Under the pieces are notes generated by a model that saw only the letters and a list, made by a program, of their open reading frames with translations, was not told the DNA's origin and searched no databases. This document shows, in pieces, positions 44,614 to 53,511 of a stretch of 64,000 nt of DNA; the first letter of the stretch is position 1, and every line of letters starts with the position of its first letter. This DNA comes from Streptomyces broussonetiae (GTDB lineage Bacteria; Actinomycetota; Actinomycetes; Streptomycetales; Streptomycetaceae). Both the position numbers and the translations under genes were made by a program. The stretch is taken from positions 8,804,001 through 8,868,000 of the forward strand of contig NZ_CP047020.1 of the NCBI RefSeq assembly GCF_009796285.1, in the 5' to 3' direction.

Positions 44614-46452
44614 ATGCGTGCAAGCCGTGGATCGCTCGCGTCGTTCCTGGCCGTCGTCGGCCTTCTCCTGGGTGCCGTGCTCGGCCTGCCCGGACCGTCC
44701 CGGGCCGCCGGCGCCCAACTGCCCTGTGACATCTACGCAGGTGCCGGCACGCCCTGCGTCGCCGCGCACAGCACCGTACGCGCGCTCTTCTCCTCCTACG
44801 ACGGCCCGCTGTACCGCGTCACCCGTGCCTCCGACGGGGCCGGCGCCGACATCGGCCTGCTCGCCCCGGGCGGCTACGCCGATGCCGGCCGGCAGGACAC
44901 GTTCTGCGCCGACACCACGTGCGCCATCACGAAGATCTACGACCAGAGCGCACGGCACAACGATCTGACCCCGGGCCCGGCGGGCACCTCGGGGATGGGC
45001 GCGGACCGCGGCGCGGACGCCGCCGAGATCGCCGTCACGGCCGGCGGGCACAAGGCGTACGGCGTGTGGATCTCACCGGGCGTCGGCTACCGCTACACCG
45101 GCGCCGCCTCCGGTGTCGCCGTGGGCGGCTCGGCGGAGGGCGCCTACATGGTGGCCAGCGGGACCCATGTGGGTTCGGCGTGCTGTTTCGACTACGGCAA
45201 TGCCGAGAGCACCCCGGCCGACACCGGCAACGGCCACATGGACGCGGTGAGTCTGGCGACGACCTGTTACTTCGCGCCGTGCACCGGGCCGGGGCCCTGG
45301 GTCGAGGCGGACCTGGAGAACGGCATGTTCCAGGGCGACAACGGCTCCAACACCGCCAACCGGGGCAACAACAGCACCTTCGTCACCGCGGTGCTCAAGA
45401 ACGACGGGCAGACGCGGTACGCGCTCAAGGGCGCCGACGCGCAGTCGGGCGGGCTCACGACCTGGTGGGACGGCGCCCTGCCCGGCCGCGGCGGCTACCG
45501 GCCCATGCACCAGGAGGGCGGCATCATCCTCGGGACCGGCGGTGACAACAGCAACTGGAACATGGGCACGTTCTTCGAGGGCGTGATGGTCTCCGGCTAC
45601 CCGAGCGACGCCACCGAGAACGCGGTCCAGGCGAACATCGTCTCCGTCGGCTACTCGGGCGAGACGAACATCCCCAACGGCCCGCAGGGCACGATCACCG
45701 GCCCGGCCGGAAAGTGCGTCGACGTGGCCGCCGACGACACGGGCACCGACGGCGCGGCCGTACAGCTGTGGGACTGCCAGTCCTGGGCGGAGGACCAGCA
45801 CTGGACCCACAACGCCGACGGCAGCCTGAGCACCATCGGCCGGTGCCTGGACGTCGACGGCAACGGTACGGCGAACGGGACCGAGGTGGAGTTGTGGGAC
45901 TGCAATGGTGTGGGTGGGCAGAAGTGGGTGCAGCAGGCTGACGGTTCGTTGCTGAACCCGCAGTCGGGGCGGTGCCTGGACTCGCCCAACGGTGCCACCG
46001 GCAACGGCACCCGGTTGCGGATCTGGGACTGCAACGGCTCGGCCGCGCAGAAGTTCTCGGTCGACGGGGGCGCCCCGGTGGCGGGACCGGGCGGAAAGTG
46101 CGTCGACGTGGCCGCCGACGACACGGGCACCGACGGCGCGGCCGTACAGCTGTGGGACTGTCAGTCCTGGGCGGTCGACCAGCACTGGTACCACCGCTCG
46201 GACGGATCCCTGAGCACGCTGGGCCGGTGCCTGGACGTCGACGGCAACGGTACGGCGAACGGGACCGAGGTGGAGTTGTGGGACTGCAATGGTGTGGGTG
46301 GGCAGAAGTGGGTGCAGCAGGCCGACGGTTCGTTGCTGAACCCGCAGTCGGGGCGGTGCCTGGACTCGCCCAACGGTGCCACCGGCAACGGCACCCGGTT
46401 GCGGATCTGGGACTGCAACGGCTCGGCCGCGCAGAAGTTCCGGCTGGGCTGA
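44614..46452 (+). CDS. Secreted GH54 alpha-L-arabinofuranosidase with two CBM13 domains
   Basis: The 612-residue exported enzyme has a signal peptide (about 1-31) and a GH54 catalytic domain (about 35-350) matching fungal AbfB. It has the vicinal Cys pair C190-C191 in CCFDYGNAES, putative nucleophile Glu235 in ADLENGMFQG and acid/base Asp311 in GTGGDNSNWN. Two ricin-B (CBM13) sugar-binding domains follow, from residues 365 and 493, each with repeated C-x-D and QLWDC-type units. Fungal GH54 carries CBM42 instead, so the modular design differs. The two CBM13 copies are almost identical in DNA. It releases arabinose from arabinoxylan or arabinan outside the cell. Confidence 0.93.
   Translation: MRASRGSLASFLAVVGLLLGAVLGLPGPSRAAGAQLPCDIYAGAGTPCVAAHSTVRALFSSYDGPLYRVTRASDGAGADIGLLAPGGYADAGRQDTFCADTTCAITKIYDQSARHNDLTPGPAGTSGMGADRGADAAEIAVTAGGHKAYGVWISPGVGYRYTGAASGVAVGGSAEGAYMVASGTHVGSACCFDYGNAESTPADTGNGHMDAVSLATTCYFAPCTGPGPWVEADLENGMFQGDNGSNTANRGNNSTFVTAVLKNDGQTRYALKGADAQSGGLTTWWDGALPGRGGYRPMHQEGGIILGTGGDNSNWNMGTFFEGVMVSGYPSDATENAVQANIVSVGYSGETNIPNGPQGTITGPAGKCVDVAADDTGTDGAAVQLWDCQSWAEDQHWTHNADGSLSTIGRCLDVDGNGTANGTEVELWDCNGVGGQKWVQQADGSLLNPQSGRCLDSPNGATGNGTRLRIWDCNGSAAQKFSVDGGAPVAGPGGKCVDVAADDTGTDGAAVQLWDCQSWAVDQHWYHRSDGSLSTLGRCLDVDGNGTANGTEVELWDCNGVGGQKWVQQADGSLLNPQSGRCLDSPNGATGNGTRLRIWDCNGSAAQKFRLG
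45711..46440 (+). repeat. Tandem duplication of CBM13 coding sequence, 384-bp period
   Basis: The copies start at 45711 and 46095. From 45841-46056 against 46225-46440 I see one difference in 216 bases (GCT against GCC), including several rare codons kept in both copies. The linker part between is more diverged. This indicates a recent duplication or gene conversion. Confidence 0.92.
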
Positions 46453-46462
46453 TCCCGGACGG

Positions 46463-48109
46463 TCAGGGGATCTCCTCCTGCTCCGGGACCACGACCTTGT
46501 CGATCATCTGCTGGATCCGGTCGGCAGGCAGCGCCACCGCCAGGGCCCAGTGGTAGACGACGAGGCTGAAGACGGCGGTGACGCCGATGTCCCACCACAG
46601 CGGGAACCAGGGGTGCCTGAGGGGTCCGAAGTCGCTGAGGTAGACGATCAGGCCCATGCCGACCAGATAGACCGGCAGCCACTGGGCGGCGCGCAGGTCG
46701 AGTTGGGGCGTGATCGGGTTCATCCCGGCGACGCGGTTGGCGACCAGGACGACGTAGCCGATGAGGATCGCCACACCCAGCTTCCAGTCGGTGGTCCAAC
46801 CCGACCACAGGATCAGCAGGTTGGCGACGATGAAGGCGAGCGGCGACATCCAGCTGCCGCCGGGCAGCCGGTAGGGGCGGTGTGCCTGCGGCAGCCGGTT
46901 GCGGAACACCCCGAAGGACAGCGGCGCGCCGGCGTACATGAGCACGCTCGCGCTGGTGATCAACCCGACCAGGGAACGCCAGCTCGGGAACGGCAGGAAG
47001 CAGACGCAGCCGATCACGAAGGCGGTGCTCAGACCGACCCAGGGGACACCGCGCCGGTCGGTGGTCTCGAAGGCGGAGGGCACATAGCCGTTGCGGCTCA
47101 GGCCGTAGGAGACCCGGGAGGTGGCCGTGATGTAGATCAGCCCGGTGCCCGCGGGTGAGATGACGGCGTCGAGATACAGGACCGTGGCCAGCCAGCCGAG
47201 GCTGATGAGCGTGGCGACCTGGGCGAAGGGCCCGCTGAGCGCGGTGAACGCGGAGGTGGCCCAGTGGCTGCCGATCTGGGACGAGGGCAGCGCGGCGAGG
47301 AAGACGACCTGCAGCAGGACGTAGATGAGGATGCCGAGGACCATCGATCCGATCACCGCCCGCGGAATGTCCCGCTTGGGGTTGGCGCTCTCGCCGGCGA
47401 GTTGGTCGGCCTGCTCGAAGCCCAGCAGCGCGAAGACGATGCCGCTGGTGGAGACGGCGGACAGGATGCCCTTGGCCCCGTACGGGTCGAAGCCGTCGGC
47501 GGCCGTGAAGTTGGCGGTGTGGAACTGGACGATGGCGAACACGAAGATCGTCAGCAGCGGGGTGCCGACCTTCCACCAGGTGGCGGCGCTGTTGGTGCGG
47601 GCCAGCAGACGGATGCTGAGAAAGTTGACGGACGTGATGACGGCCATCAGCCCGACCGCTACGGCGATGCCGGACGGCGTCAGGATGTGCTCGCCGCTCC
47701 GGACCTTCTCCCAGCCGCCCGCCCAGGAGTAGTGCTGGGCATATGTGATCATGGCCAGCACTTCGATGGGCGCCACCGTTACCGCCTGCAGCCAGGAGAA
47801 CCAGCCGAAGGACGCGCCGGCGGCGCCCCCGAAGGCGTAGTGCGGGAAGCGGGCGGTGCCGCCCGACACCGGATACATCCCGCCCAGCTCCGCGTGCACC
47901 AGCGCCAGGATCAGGATCGCGACGCCGCCGATGGCCCAGGAGATGATGGCCGCCGGGCCGGCCGCCGCCAGCGCCCCCTGCGCGCCGAACAGCCAGCCGG
48001 ACCCGATGATCGAGCCCTCCGAGGCCCAGATCAGCCCGACGAACCCGATCTCGCGCCGCAGCCCGGGTGCGCGGGCCTTGGGGCCGGGCGTCGTGTCTGG
48101 CACGGCCAT
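46463..48109 (-). CDS. APC-superfamily amino acid permease
   Basis: The 548-residue transporter has 12-14 membrane segments. The first helix motif is REIGFVGLIWASEGSIIGSG, then GGMYPVSGGTARFPHYAFGG and FALLGFEQADQLAGESANPK, marks of the AspT/YveA-like dicarboxylic amino acid/proton symporter branch. ATG 48109 is preferred, with GAGGGGG 8 bases upstream, over ATG 48149, which has none. The 3' end is convergent with the arabinofuranosidase gene with a 10-base gap. No metabolic gene is linked, so the substrate is open. Confidence 0.9.
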   Translation of the reverse strand: MAVPDTTPGPKARAPGLRREIGFVGLIWASEGSIIGSGWLFGAQGALAAAGPAAIISWAIGGVAILILALVHAELGGMYPVSGGTARFPHYAFGGAAGASFGWFSWLQAVTVAPIEVLAMITYAQHYSWAGGWEKVRSGEHILTPSGIAVAVGLMAVITSVNFLSIRLLARTNSAATWWKVGTPLLTIFVFAIVQFHTANFTAADGFDPYGAKGILSAVSTSGIVFALLGFEQADQLAGESANPKRDIPRAVIGSMVLGILIYVLLQVVFLAALPSSQIGSHWATSAFTALSGPFAQVATLISLGWLATVLYLDAVISPAGTGLIYITATSRVSYGLSRNGYVPSAFETTDRRGVPWVGLSTAFVIGCVCFLPFPSWRSLVGLITSASVLMYAGAPLSFGVFRNRLPQAHRPYRLPGGSWMSPLAFIVANLLILWSGWTTDWKLGVAILIGYVVLVANRVAGMNPITPQLDLRAAQWLPVYLVGMGLIVYLSDFGPLRHPWFPLWWDIGVTAVFSLVVYHWALAVALPADRIQQMIDKVVVPEQEEIP

Positions 48110-48222
48110 GGCGCGCACCCCCTCGATCAGGGCGATGTTCACCCTCATCGTGCCACGGCGACGGGCTCTTGGCAGTGGACGGGCAGGCGCCCGTACCCGG
48201 CCCGGCGGCCCGGGCCCGCCGG

Positions 48223-49218
48223 TCAGCCGGCCGCGAGGTGCGGGCCGGCCGGCGCGGCCCCGCCGACCGCCGCGTCGTACAGGGCCCGGGTGGCGGCGCC
48301 GAAGTAGGCGCTGTAGGAGATCTGGGGTGTGTTGCCGCCCGTGTGATAGCCGCCGATCACTCCGATGACGGCCCAGCCGCCGGGCCAGGGCAGGAGCATG
48401 GGGCCGCCGCTGGTGCCGCCCACGAAGGCGTCGCAGGCGATGCGCGGGAACGTACCCGGGTCGGCCGGGTCGTCGCTGTCCCAGCGGGTGGTTGCGCTCC
48501 AGCACTCCAGCGGCTTCTCCGCCCCCGACGGATAGCCGATCATCCGCACGGGGGCGTGGTAGTAACCGGTCCCGGTGAGCAGCTGTACCCCGCCGACCGC
48601 GTCCTGGAGCGGCGTGCCGTCCTCGTTGGGTTCGGTGACCGCGAAGGCGAAGTCGTACGCCGCCCCCGCGTGCTCGCCCAGGTCGTAGTACTTCTGCGGG
48701 ACATAGACGCCGTTGGTGCGCACCGGGAAGATCCCGAAGGGCTTGAGGGCGTCGTGGTACTGCGGGACGAAGGCCAGATGGCGCTTGGGGGAGGTGCCCG
48801 CGTACCCCTTCAGGCAGTGGCCGGCGCTCAGCACCAGGTCGTGGCCGGGGCTGCGGACGACGGAACCGCTGCAGGTGCGGCCGGTCCCGGTGGCGTCGGT
48901 CCAGAAGAAGGTGCCGGCCTGTGGGATGCCGTCGAAGCTCCGGCTCGGCGGGATGTACTCGCCCGGCTGCGGCCCGTCCACCGCGGGGGACACCGTGGCG
49001 GACGGCGCCGTCGTGCCCGTCTCCGCGCCCTTGACGGCGTCGGCGGGCAGGGCGGCGGCCATCCGGGCCGGGGTCCAGTAGGCGTCGAGTCGTTCGGCGA
49101 CCGGGTTGGGGTCGGCCGTGGTGCTGTCGGCGGATGCCGTCGTGGTGAGTCCGGCACTGAACAGAAGGGCTGCCGCGCAGCCGGTGGCGTAACGGACGAT
49201 TCTGGTCCCGAGCAACAT
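48223..49218 (-). CDS. Secreted trypsin-like serine protease (V8/glutamyl endopeptidase type)
   Basis: The 331-residue protein has a Sec signal (IVRYATGCAAALLFSAGLTT, ASA cleavage), a propeptide-like region to about 95 and a chymotrypsin-fold domain with His in LVLSAGHCL, Asp in AAYDFAFAV and Ser in FVGGTSGGPMLL. The triad context (GTSGGP and GHC) fits the S1B glutamyl endopeptidase-like group. It would be secreted as a zymogen. GAGGGG precedes ATG 49218. It is monocistronic. Confidence 0.9.
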   Translation of the reverse strand: MLLGTRIVRYATGCAAALLFSAGLTTTASADSTTADPNPVAERLDAYWTPARMAAALPADAVKGAETGTTAPSATVSPAVDGPQPGEYIPPSRSFDGIPQAGTFFWTDATGTGRTCSGSVVRSPGHDLVLSAGHCLKGYAGTSPKRHLAFVPQYHDALKPFGIFPVRTNGVYVPQKYYDLGEHAGAAYDFAFAVTEPNEDGTPLQDAVGGVQLLTGTGYYHAPVRMIGYPSGAEKPLECWSATTRWDSDDPADPGTFPRIACDAFVGGTSGGPMLLPWPGGWAVIGVIGGYHTGGNTPQISYSAYFGAATRALYDAAVGGAAPAGPHLAAG

Positions 49219-49375
49219 CGATTCCCCTCAGGGCGGCCGCAGGTGACGGCTCACCATAAGCCCACGGCCCCGGGAGTCACAGCGTCCACGGCCGAATCCG
49301 GCTATGCGGGGTGTCCGGCGCCCGACGGGGTGTCAACTCCTGTCGGCCATCCGGGTGTACGGGCCGTGAAGTTGC

Positions 49376-49627
49376 TCAGAGGGTGCCGCGCAACGGGGGA
49401 ACGGCGGGCGTCTCGACGGCGGCCGCGAGATCCTCCTCACGGAGCCGGAAACCCTCGGGACAGGCCTCGCGCCGGGTACGCCGTGCGGGTTCGCTGGTGC
49501 GCCACATGTACAGGCACCGGGCGCACTGCAGCACGTCCCAGACGCCGGGGACCGGGGAGGAGTGGACGTGCTCGAGCCGCGGGCATTCGCAGCGGGGGCA
49601 GACGGTGTAGTTCGTGGGTTCGGGCAT
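49376..49627 (-). CDS. vdcD: Hydroxyarylic acid decarboxylase small subunit (VdcD type)
   Basis: The 83-residue protein has a zinc-ribbon pattern CPRCECP then CARC (residues 10-38) and sits directly after the UbiD gene. It matches subunit D of non-oxidative hydroxyarylate decarboxylases, for which vdcBCD of Streptomyces sp. D7 (vanillate decarboxylase) is the model. Its exact role is unknown, though the subunit is required for activity. AAGGAGA precedes ATG 49627; 23 bases separate it from vdcC. Confidence 0.9.
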   Translation of the reverse strand: MPEPTNYTVCPRCECPRLEHVHSSPVPGVWDVLQCARCLYMWRTSEPARRTRREACPEGFRLREEDLAAAVETPAVPPLRGTL

Positions 49628-49650
49628 GGCGGTCTCCTTGAGGGCTCGGG

Positions 49651-51075
49651 TCAGCGGCGGGCGGCGAGGGCCTGCAGGCGGGTGAGCCAGTCGGCCGTCT
49701 CGGGCAGGTCCCGGACCGGGGTTCCGTAGGTGCCGCGGTGGTCGGGTGCGACGGGCGTCGTCGCGTCGATGACGAGCTTGTCCACGATGCCCGGGGTCCG
49801 GGCCTGCGGAGCGAGTTCGACGACCGGCAGGTTGGGGATGGTGATCAGGTCCCCGGCCGGATTCATCTTGGTGGACAGGGCCCACATCACCTGCGGCAGA
49901 TCGAACGGGTCGACGTCCTCGTCCACCACGATGACCGTGGTCGCGTAGCCGAGTCCGTGCGGTGTCGTCAGCACCCGCAGCCCCACCGCCTTGGCGAAAC
50001 CGCCGTACCGCTTATTGGTCGAGACGATGACGACCAGCCCGTGCGTGTAGGAGGCGTTGACCGCCTGTACCTCCGGGAAGTCCGCCTTCAGTTGCTGGAA
50101 CAGCGGCACACAGGTGTTGGCGGCGATGAGGAAGTCGCACTCCGTCCACGGCATTCCGAGGTACAGGTGCTCGAAGACCGGGTCCGTGCGGTACGAGATC
50201 CGGTCGACCCGGATCACCGGCATGCTCCGGCCGCCCGAGTAGTGGCCCGTGAACTCGCCGAAGGGCCCCTCGAATTCGCGCCTGCGGCCCTCGACGACTC
50301 CCTCGATCACCACCTCGCTGCCCCACGGCACGGGCAGCCCGGTCAGCGGCGCCCGCGCGATCGGGGCGGGCGCCCCCCTCAGGGCGCCGGCGAGCCCGTA
50401 CTCGTTCTCCTCGTACTTCATCGGGGTGGACGCGGCGATGGTGATCAACGGGTCGTTGCCGAGGGTGATCGCGACGGGCAGGTCCTCGCCGCGCTCCTCG
50501 GCCGTGCGCAGGTGCAGGGCGATGTCGTGCATCGGCACCGGCTGGATGGCGAGCCTGCGCCGGCCCTTGACCTGCAGGCGGTAGATACCGAGGTTCTGCT
50601 TGCCGCTGTGCTCGGGGTCGTCGGGGTCCTTGGAGACGACCGCGGCCTTGTCGAGGTAGAAGCTCCCGTCCCCGTCGTTGAGCCGGATGAGCGGCAGCAC
50701 GCGGAACAGGTCGGCGTCGTCGCCCTCGAGGGTGTTCTGCGCCCACGGAGGGTTCTCGCGCCACTCGGGCTCGACCGGGAACGCCTCCCAGCGGCGGACG
50801 AACTCCGCGACCTGCTCCCTGGCCCCGGTCTCCTTGGGCAGACCGAGGGCGAGCGCGTGGTTGGCCCACGAGCCGTGGACGTTCATCGCGATCCGCGCGT
50901 CCGTGAAGCCCTTGACGTTGTCGAAGAACAGGGCGGGCGCCGCGTCGCCGAGGCGCGGAGCGGCGTTCGCCGCGGCCGCGATGTCGGGTTCGGGCAGCAC
51001 TTCGTCCGTGACACGCAGGAGTTGGCCCGCCTTGTCGAGCGCGTCGAGGAAGCCGCGCAGGTCGTCGTGGGGCAT
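49651..51075 (-). CDS. vdcC: UbiD-family hydroxyarylate decarboxylase, large subunit (VdcC type)
   Basis: The 474-residue prenylated-FMN-dependent decarboxylase starts MPHDDLRGFLDALDKAGQLL. UbiD family segments are present: QNLGIYRLQVKGRRRLAIQP (Arg of the catalytic set), EFTGHYSGGRSMPVI and LYLGMPWTECDFLIA (catalytic Glu residues). It removes CO2 from a phenolic acid such as vanillate or 4-hydroxybenzoate. The operon order vdcB, vdcC, vdcD supplies the cofactor maker, the catalyst and the small subunit. AAAGGA lies 7 bases before ATG 51075. Confidence 0.93.
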   Translation of the reverse strand: MPHDDLRGFLDALDKAGQLLRVTDEVLPEPDIAAAANAAPRLGDAAPALFFDNVKGFTDARIAMNVHGSWANHALALGLPKETGAREQVAEFVRRWEAFPVEPEWRENPPWAQNTLEGDDADLFRVLPLIRLNDGDGSFYLDKAAVVSKDPDDPEHSGKQNLGIYRLQVKGRRRLAIQPVPMHDIALHLRTAEERGEDLPVAITLGNDPLITIAASTPMKYEENEYGLAGALRGAPAPIARAPLTGLPVPWGSEVVIEGVVEGRRREFEGPFGEFTGHYSGGRSMPVIRVDRISYRTDPVFEHLYLGMPWTECDFLIAANTCVPLFQQLKADFPEVQAVNASYTHGLVVIVSTNKRYGGFAKAVGLRVLTTPHGLGYATTVIVVDEDVDPFDLPQVMWALSTKMNPAGDLITIPNLPVVELAPQARTPGIVDKLVIDATTPVAPDHRGTYGTPVRDLPETADWLTRLQALAARR

Positions 51076-51093
51076 GGGAGGTCCTTTCCCGGA

Positions 51094-51135
51094 GGTGACG
51101 GGTGAGGGGTGACGGGTGAGGGGTGACGGGTGTGG
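51094..51135. repeat. 14-bp direct repeat between vdcB and vdcC
   Basis: GGTGACGGGTGAGG occurs twice in direct succession and a third time in altered form, in the 125-base gap between the two coupled genes. It lies just ahead of the vdcC ribosome binding site on the transcribed strand. Confidence 0.85.
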
Positions 51136-51200
51136 TGAGAGAGGTGGGTGTGAGGTGAGGGATGGGGAGGAGGGGGGCCACGTGGTGACGGGCGGACGGG

Positions 51201-51791
51201 TCAGCCGGTCGCGCGCAGGGCGCGGGCCGCCCGCATGCCCTCCCAGCGCCCGGTCTCGGGCGCGGGCAGGCCGAACTGGTCGAGGATGCGCGTGACGACG
51301 TGGTCGACGATGTCCTGCACCGACTGCGGATGGTGGTAGAAGGCCGGCATGGGAGGCACCAACTGCACGCCCATGCGGGCGAGTTCGAGCATGTTCTCCA
51401 GGTGGATCTCGCTCAGCGGTGTCTCGCGCGGCACCAGCACCAGCGGGCGCCGCTCCTTGAGCACCACGTCCGCGGCCCGGCCGACCAGCCCGTCGGCGTA
51501 GCCGGCACGGATACCGGCGAGGGTCTTCATCGAGCAGGGCACCACGACCATGCCGTCCGTCCGGAACGAGCCCGACGAGATGGCCGCCCCCTGGTCCTGC
51601 GGCGCGTAGGTGACATCGGCCAGCGCCGTGACGTCGGAGACCGCCAGCCCGGTCTCCAGCTCGATCGTGGCTCGTGCCCAGCGGCTGAGCACCAGGTGGG
51701 TCTCCACGTCCGCGAGCGCGGCCAACTGCTCCAGCAGCCGGACGCCGAACACGGCGCCCGTTGCTCCGGTCATGCCCACGATCAGTCGCAC
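51201..51791 (-). CDS. vdcB: UbiX-like flavin prenyltransferase (VdcB type)
   Basis: The 196-residue flavoprotein has the UbiX start VRLIVGMTGATGAVFGVRLL, the FMN-binding SSGSFRTDGMVVVPCSMKTL, and KERRPLVLVPRETPLSEIHL. It attaches a dimethylallyl group to FMN to make the prenyl-FMN cofactor used by the UbiD partner encoded next to it. The start is GTG 51791 with AAGGAG 8 bases upstream; an ATG at 51833 has no such box and would add an unrelated leader. A divergent AraC regulator starts 113 bases away. Confidence 0.94.
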   Translation of the reverse strand: MRLIVGMTGATGAVFGVRLLEQLAALADVETHLVLSRWARATIELETGLAVSDVTALADVTYAPQDQGAAISSGSFRTDGMVVVPCSMKTLAGIRAGYADGLVGRAADVVLKERRPLVLVPRETPLSEIHLENMLELARMGVQLVPPMPAFYHHPQSVQDIVDHVVTRILDQFGLPAPETGRWEGMRAARALRATG

Positions 51792-51904
51792 GGTCTCGGC
51801 TCCTTGGGTTCGTCCGGCTCGGAATGCGGGCAACCCTTTCGGTCACCGCCCTTTCGACGCTATGCGTGCCCAGTGAGGTCGGCGGCGTACGCTGAGGACA
51901 GATC

Positions 51905-52870
51905 ATGGACAAAAACGGACAGCCACGCTCCACCGGCCGGACCGGGATCGCCCCCGCCCCCTACCGTGCCGCCGCCGGAGCCCCGCCCGGGGCGGAGGTC
52001 TTCGACCTCTCCGCGCTGCCCCGCCGCGCCCACGGCCACGGCCTGGACCCCTACGCGGCCAAGCGCCCCGCCTTCCACGAGCTGATCGCGCTGCGCGGCG
52101 GCGTCCTGCGCTGCTCGCTCGACTTCGGCGCGTGCGAGATGGCGGCGGGTGACTGGCTGTGGGTGCGGCCCGGCCAGGTCCACCAGTACGACTCCGACCT
52201 CGCCGCCGCCGACGGGGTGGTCGTGCTGTTCACCCCGGGCTTCCTCACCCCAGCGACCATCGAGGCGGCACACGTCGACCAGCCCGTGTGGCGCGCCCCG
52301 CTGGCCCCGGCGGACACGGACGCGGCAGCCCTGGACGCCGTACTCGGGCTGCTGTGCAGCGAGTACCGGCGGCCGGCCGACCTGCCGTTGGAGATCCGGA
52401 TCGACGTCGTACGACATCTGCTGTCGGTGCTGGTGCTCCGGCTGTCCCACGCGCAGCAGGAGGAGGACGCGACGGCGAGCGGCAACGAGGCGTTTCGGCG
52501 CTTGCGGCGCGCGGTCGAGCGGGACTTCGCCCGCACCCACCGGGTCGAGGACTACGCGCACGCCCTCGGCTACAGCGTCCGCACCCTGACCCGAGCCACC
52601 CGCGCGGCCGTCGGCAGCGGAGCCAAGGCCTTCATCGACGACCGCGTACTGCTGGAGGCACGGCGGCTGCTGTGGCACACCGACCTGCCGGCCACGGCGG
52701 TCGGCGACCGCCTCGGCTTCCCCGACGCGACCGTGTTCACCCGCTTCTTCCGCCGCCGGACCGGCGAGACCCCCGCGGCGTTCCGGGCACGGGTGCGAGG
52801 ACGCGCACCGCGACCGGCCGGTCCGGACTCACCGGTGCAGGGCTCACGGGGGGAGGGCTCACAGGGGTAG
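51905..52870 (+). CDS. AraC-family regulator of the decarboxylase operon
   Basis: The 321-residue regulator has an N-terminal cupin-like sensing domain (LIALRGGVLRCSLDFGACEM, GDWLWVRPGQVHQYD) and a C-terminal AraC domain with two helix-turn-helix units (RVEDYAHALGYSVRTLTRAT and TAVGDRLGFPDATVFTRFFR). It is divergent from vdcBCD, so induction by the phenolic acid is the likely purpose. GAGGA lies 6 bases before ATG 51905. The tail is a degenerate Gly/Ser-rich repeat. Confidence 0.9.
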   Translation: MDKNGQPRSTGRTGIAPAPYRAAAGAPPGAEVFDLSALPRRAHGHGLDPYAAKRPAFHELIALRGGVLRCSLDFGACEMAAGDWLWVRPGQVHQYDSDLAAADGVVVLFTPGFLTPATIEAAHVDQPVWRAPLAPADTDAAALDAVLGLLCSEYRRPADLPLEIRIDVVRHLLSVLVLRLSHAQQEEDATASGNEAFRRLRRAVERDFARTHRVEDYAHALGYSVRTLTRATRAAVGSGAKAFIDDRVLLEARRLLWHTDLPATAVGDRLGFPDATVFTRFFRRRTGETPAAFRARVRGRAPRPAGPDSPVQGSRGEGSQG

Positions 52871-52903
52871 GGGTGCGTTCGGTGGGCGGTCCTGCCCGCG
52901 TCC

Positions 52904-53359
52904 TCAGGACAGTGCCCGGTGCGCGCTCTTGAGGGCGTTGCGGAAGTGACCGACCTCCTGCGGGGTCAGGTCCTGGACCATGCGGCGTTCGAGGCTGCGG
53001 GCCGGTTCGGCGTACTCGGCCAGGAGGCGGCGGCCCGTGTCGGTGAGCAGGATGATCTTCTCCCGGCGGTTGCCGGGGTTCGGTTCGCGGCGGATGAGGT
53101 CGCGGGCCTCCAGGGCGCGGACCATGTCGGCCATGGACTGGGCCGTGACGAAGGAGTCCCTGGCCAACTGGGCGGCGGAGATGGCGTCGTGCCGTTCCAG
53201 CACCGTGAGGGCGGTGTACTGCAGGGCCGTGATGCCGGCCGGCCTGACCAGTTCGTCCAGGCGGGCGCGGACGACGAGTTCGGTGCGTTTGAGCAGGTAG
53301 AGCAGGGAAGGGCCGCTCTCCCCACCTCGCTGCGCAGCGGATTTCGTCGGTTGCGTCAT
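52904..53359 (-). CDS. MarR-family repressor
   Basis: The 151-residue winged-helix regulator has ITALQYTALTVLERHDAISA, the recognition helix SFVTAQSMADMVRALEARDL and the wing RREPNPGNRREKIILLTDTG. It diverges from a four-gene catabolic operon, and two matching palindromes stand in the gap, one of them over the operon's -35 box. Ligand-released repression by an aromatic or CoA-thioester compound is inferred. GGAAGG precedes ATG 53359. Confidence 0.92.
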   Translation of the reverse strand: MTQPTKSAAQRGGESGPSLLYLLKRTELVVRARLDELVRPAGITALQYTALTVLERHDAISAAQLARDSFVTAQSMADMVRALEARDLIRREPNPGNRREKIILLTDTGRRLLAEYAEPARSLERRMVQDLTPQEVGHFRNALKSAHRALS

Positions 53360-53409
53360 GCCGTGCCTTCCCCCATGCCGATCTCGGTCGCTTCCGTCAG
53401 CCTAAGTCA

Positions 53410-53463
53410 TTGACAGGAATCCTGTCGGAAGAGAACACTGGCGCAACCGACAGGATTCCTGTC
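53410..53463 (+). promoter_or_regulatory. Promoter with twin MarR operators
   Basis: GACAGGA-N-TCCTGTC occurs at 53412-53426 and again at 53449-53463, the second being the exact reverse complement of the first. Centres are 37 bases apart. The first overlaps TTGACA (53410-53415), which pairs with AACACT (53434-53439) at 18 bases to give a good promoter for the SDR operon. Confidence 0.85.
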
Positions 53464-53511
53464 GATCTATCGACGGACACCAATCGACGGACCCCAGGAA
53501 GAGGCGCACGC

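Noticed and set aside
48110..48149. ATG 48149 as start of the second APC permease
   Set aside because: It lacks a ribosome binding site, whereas ATG 48109 has a G-rich box at proper spacing.
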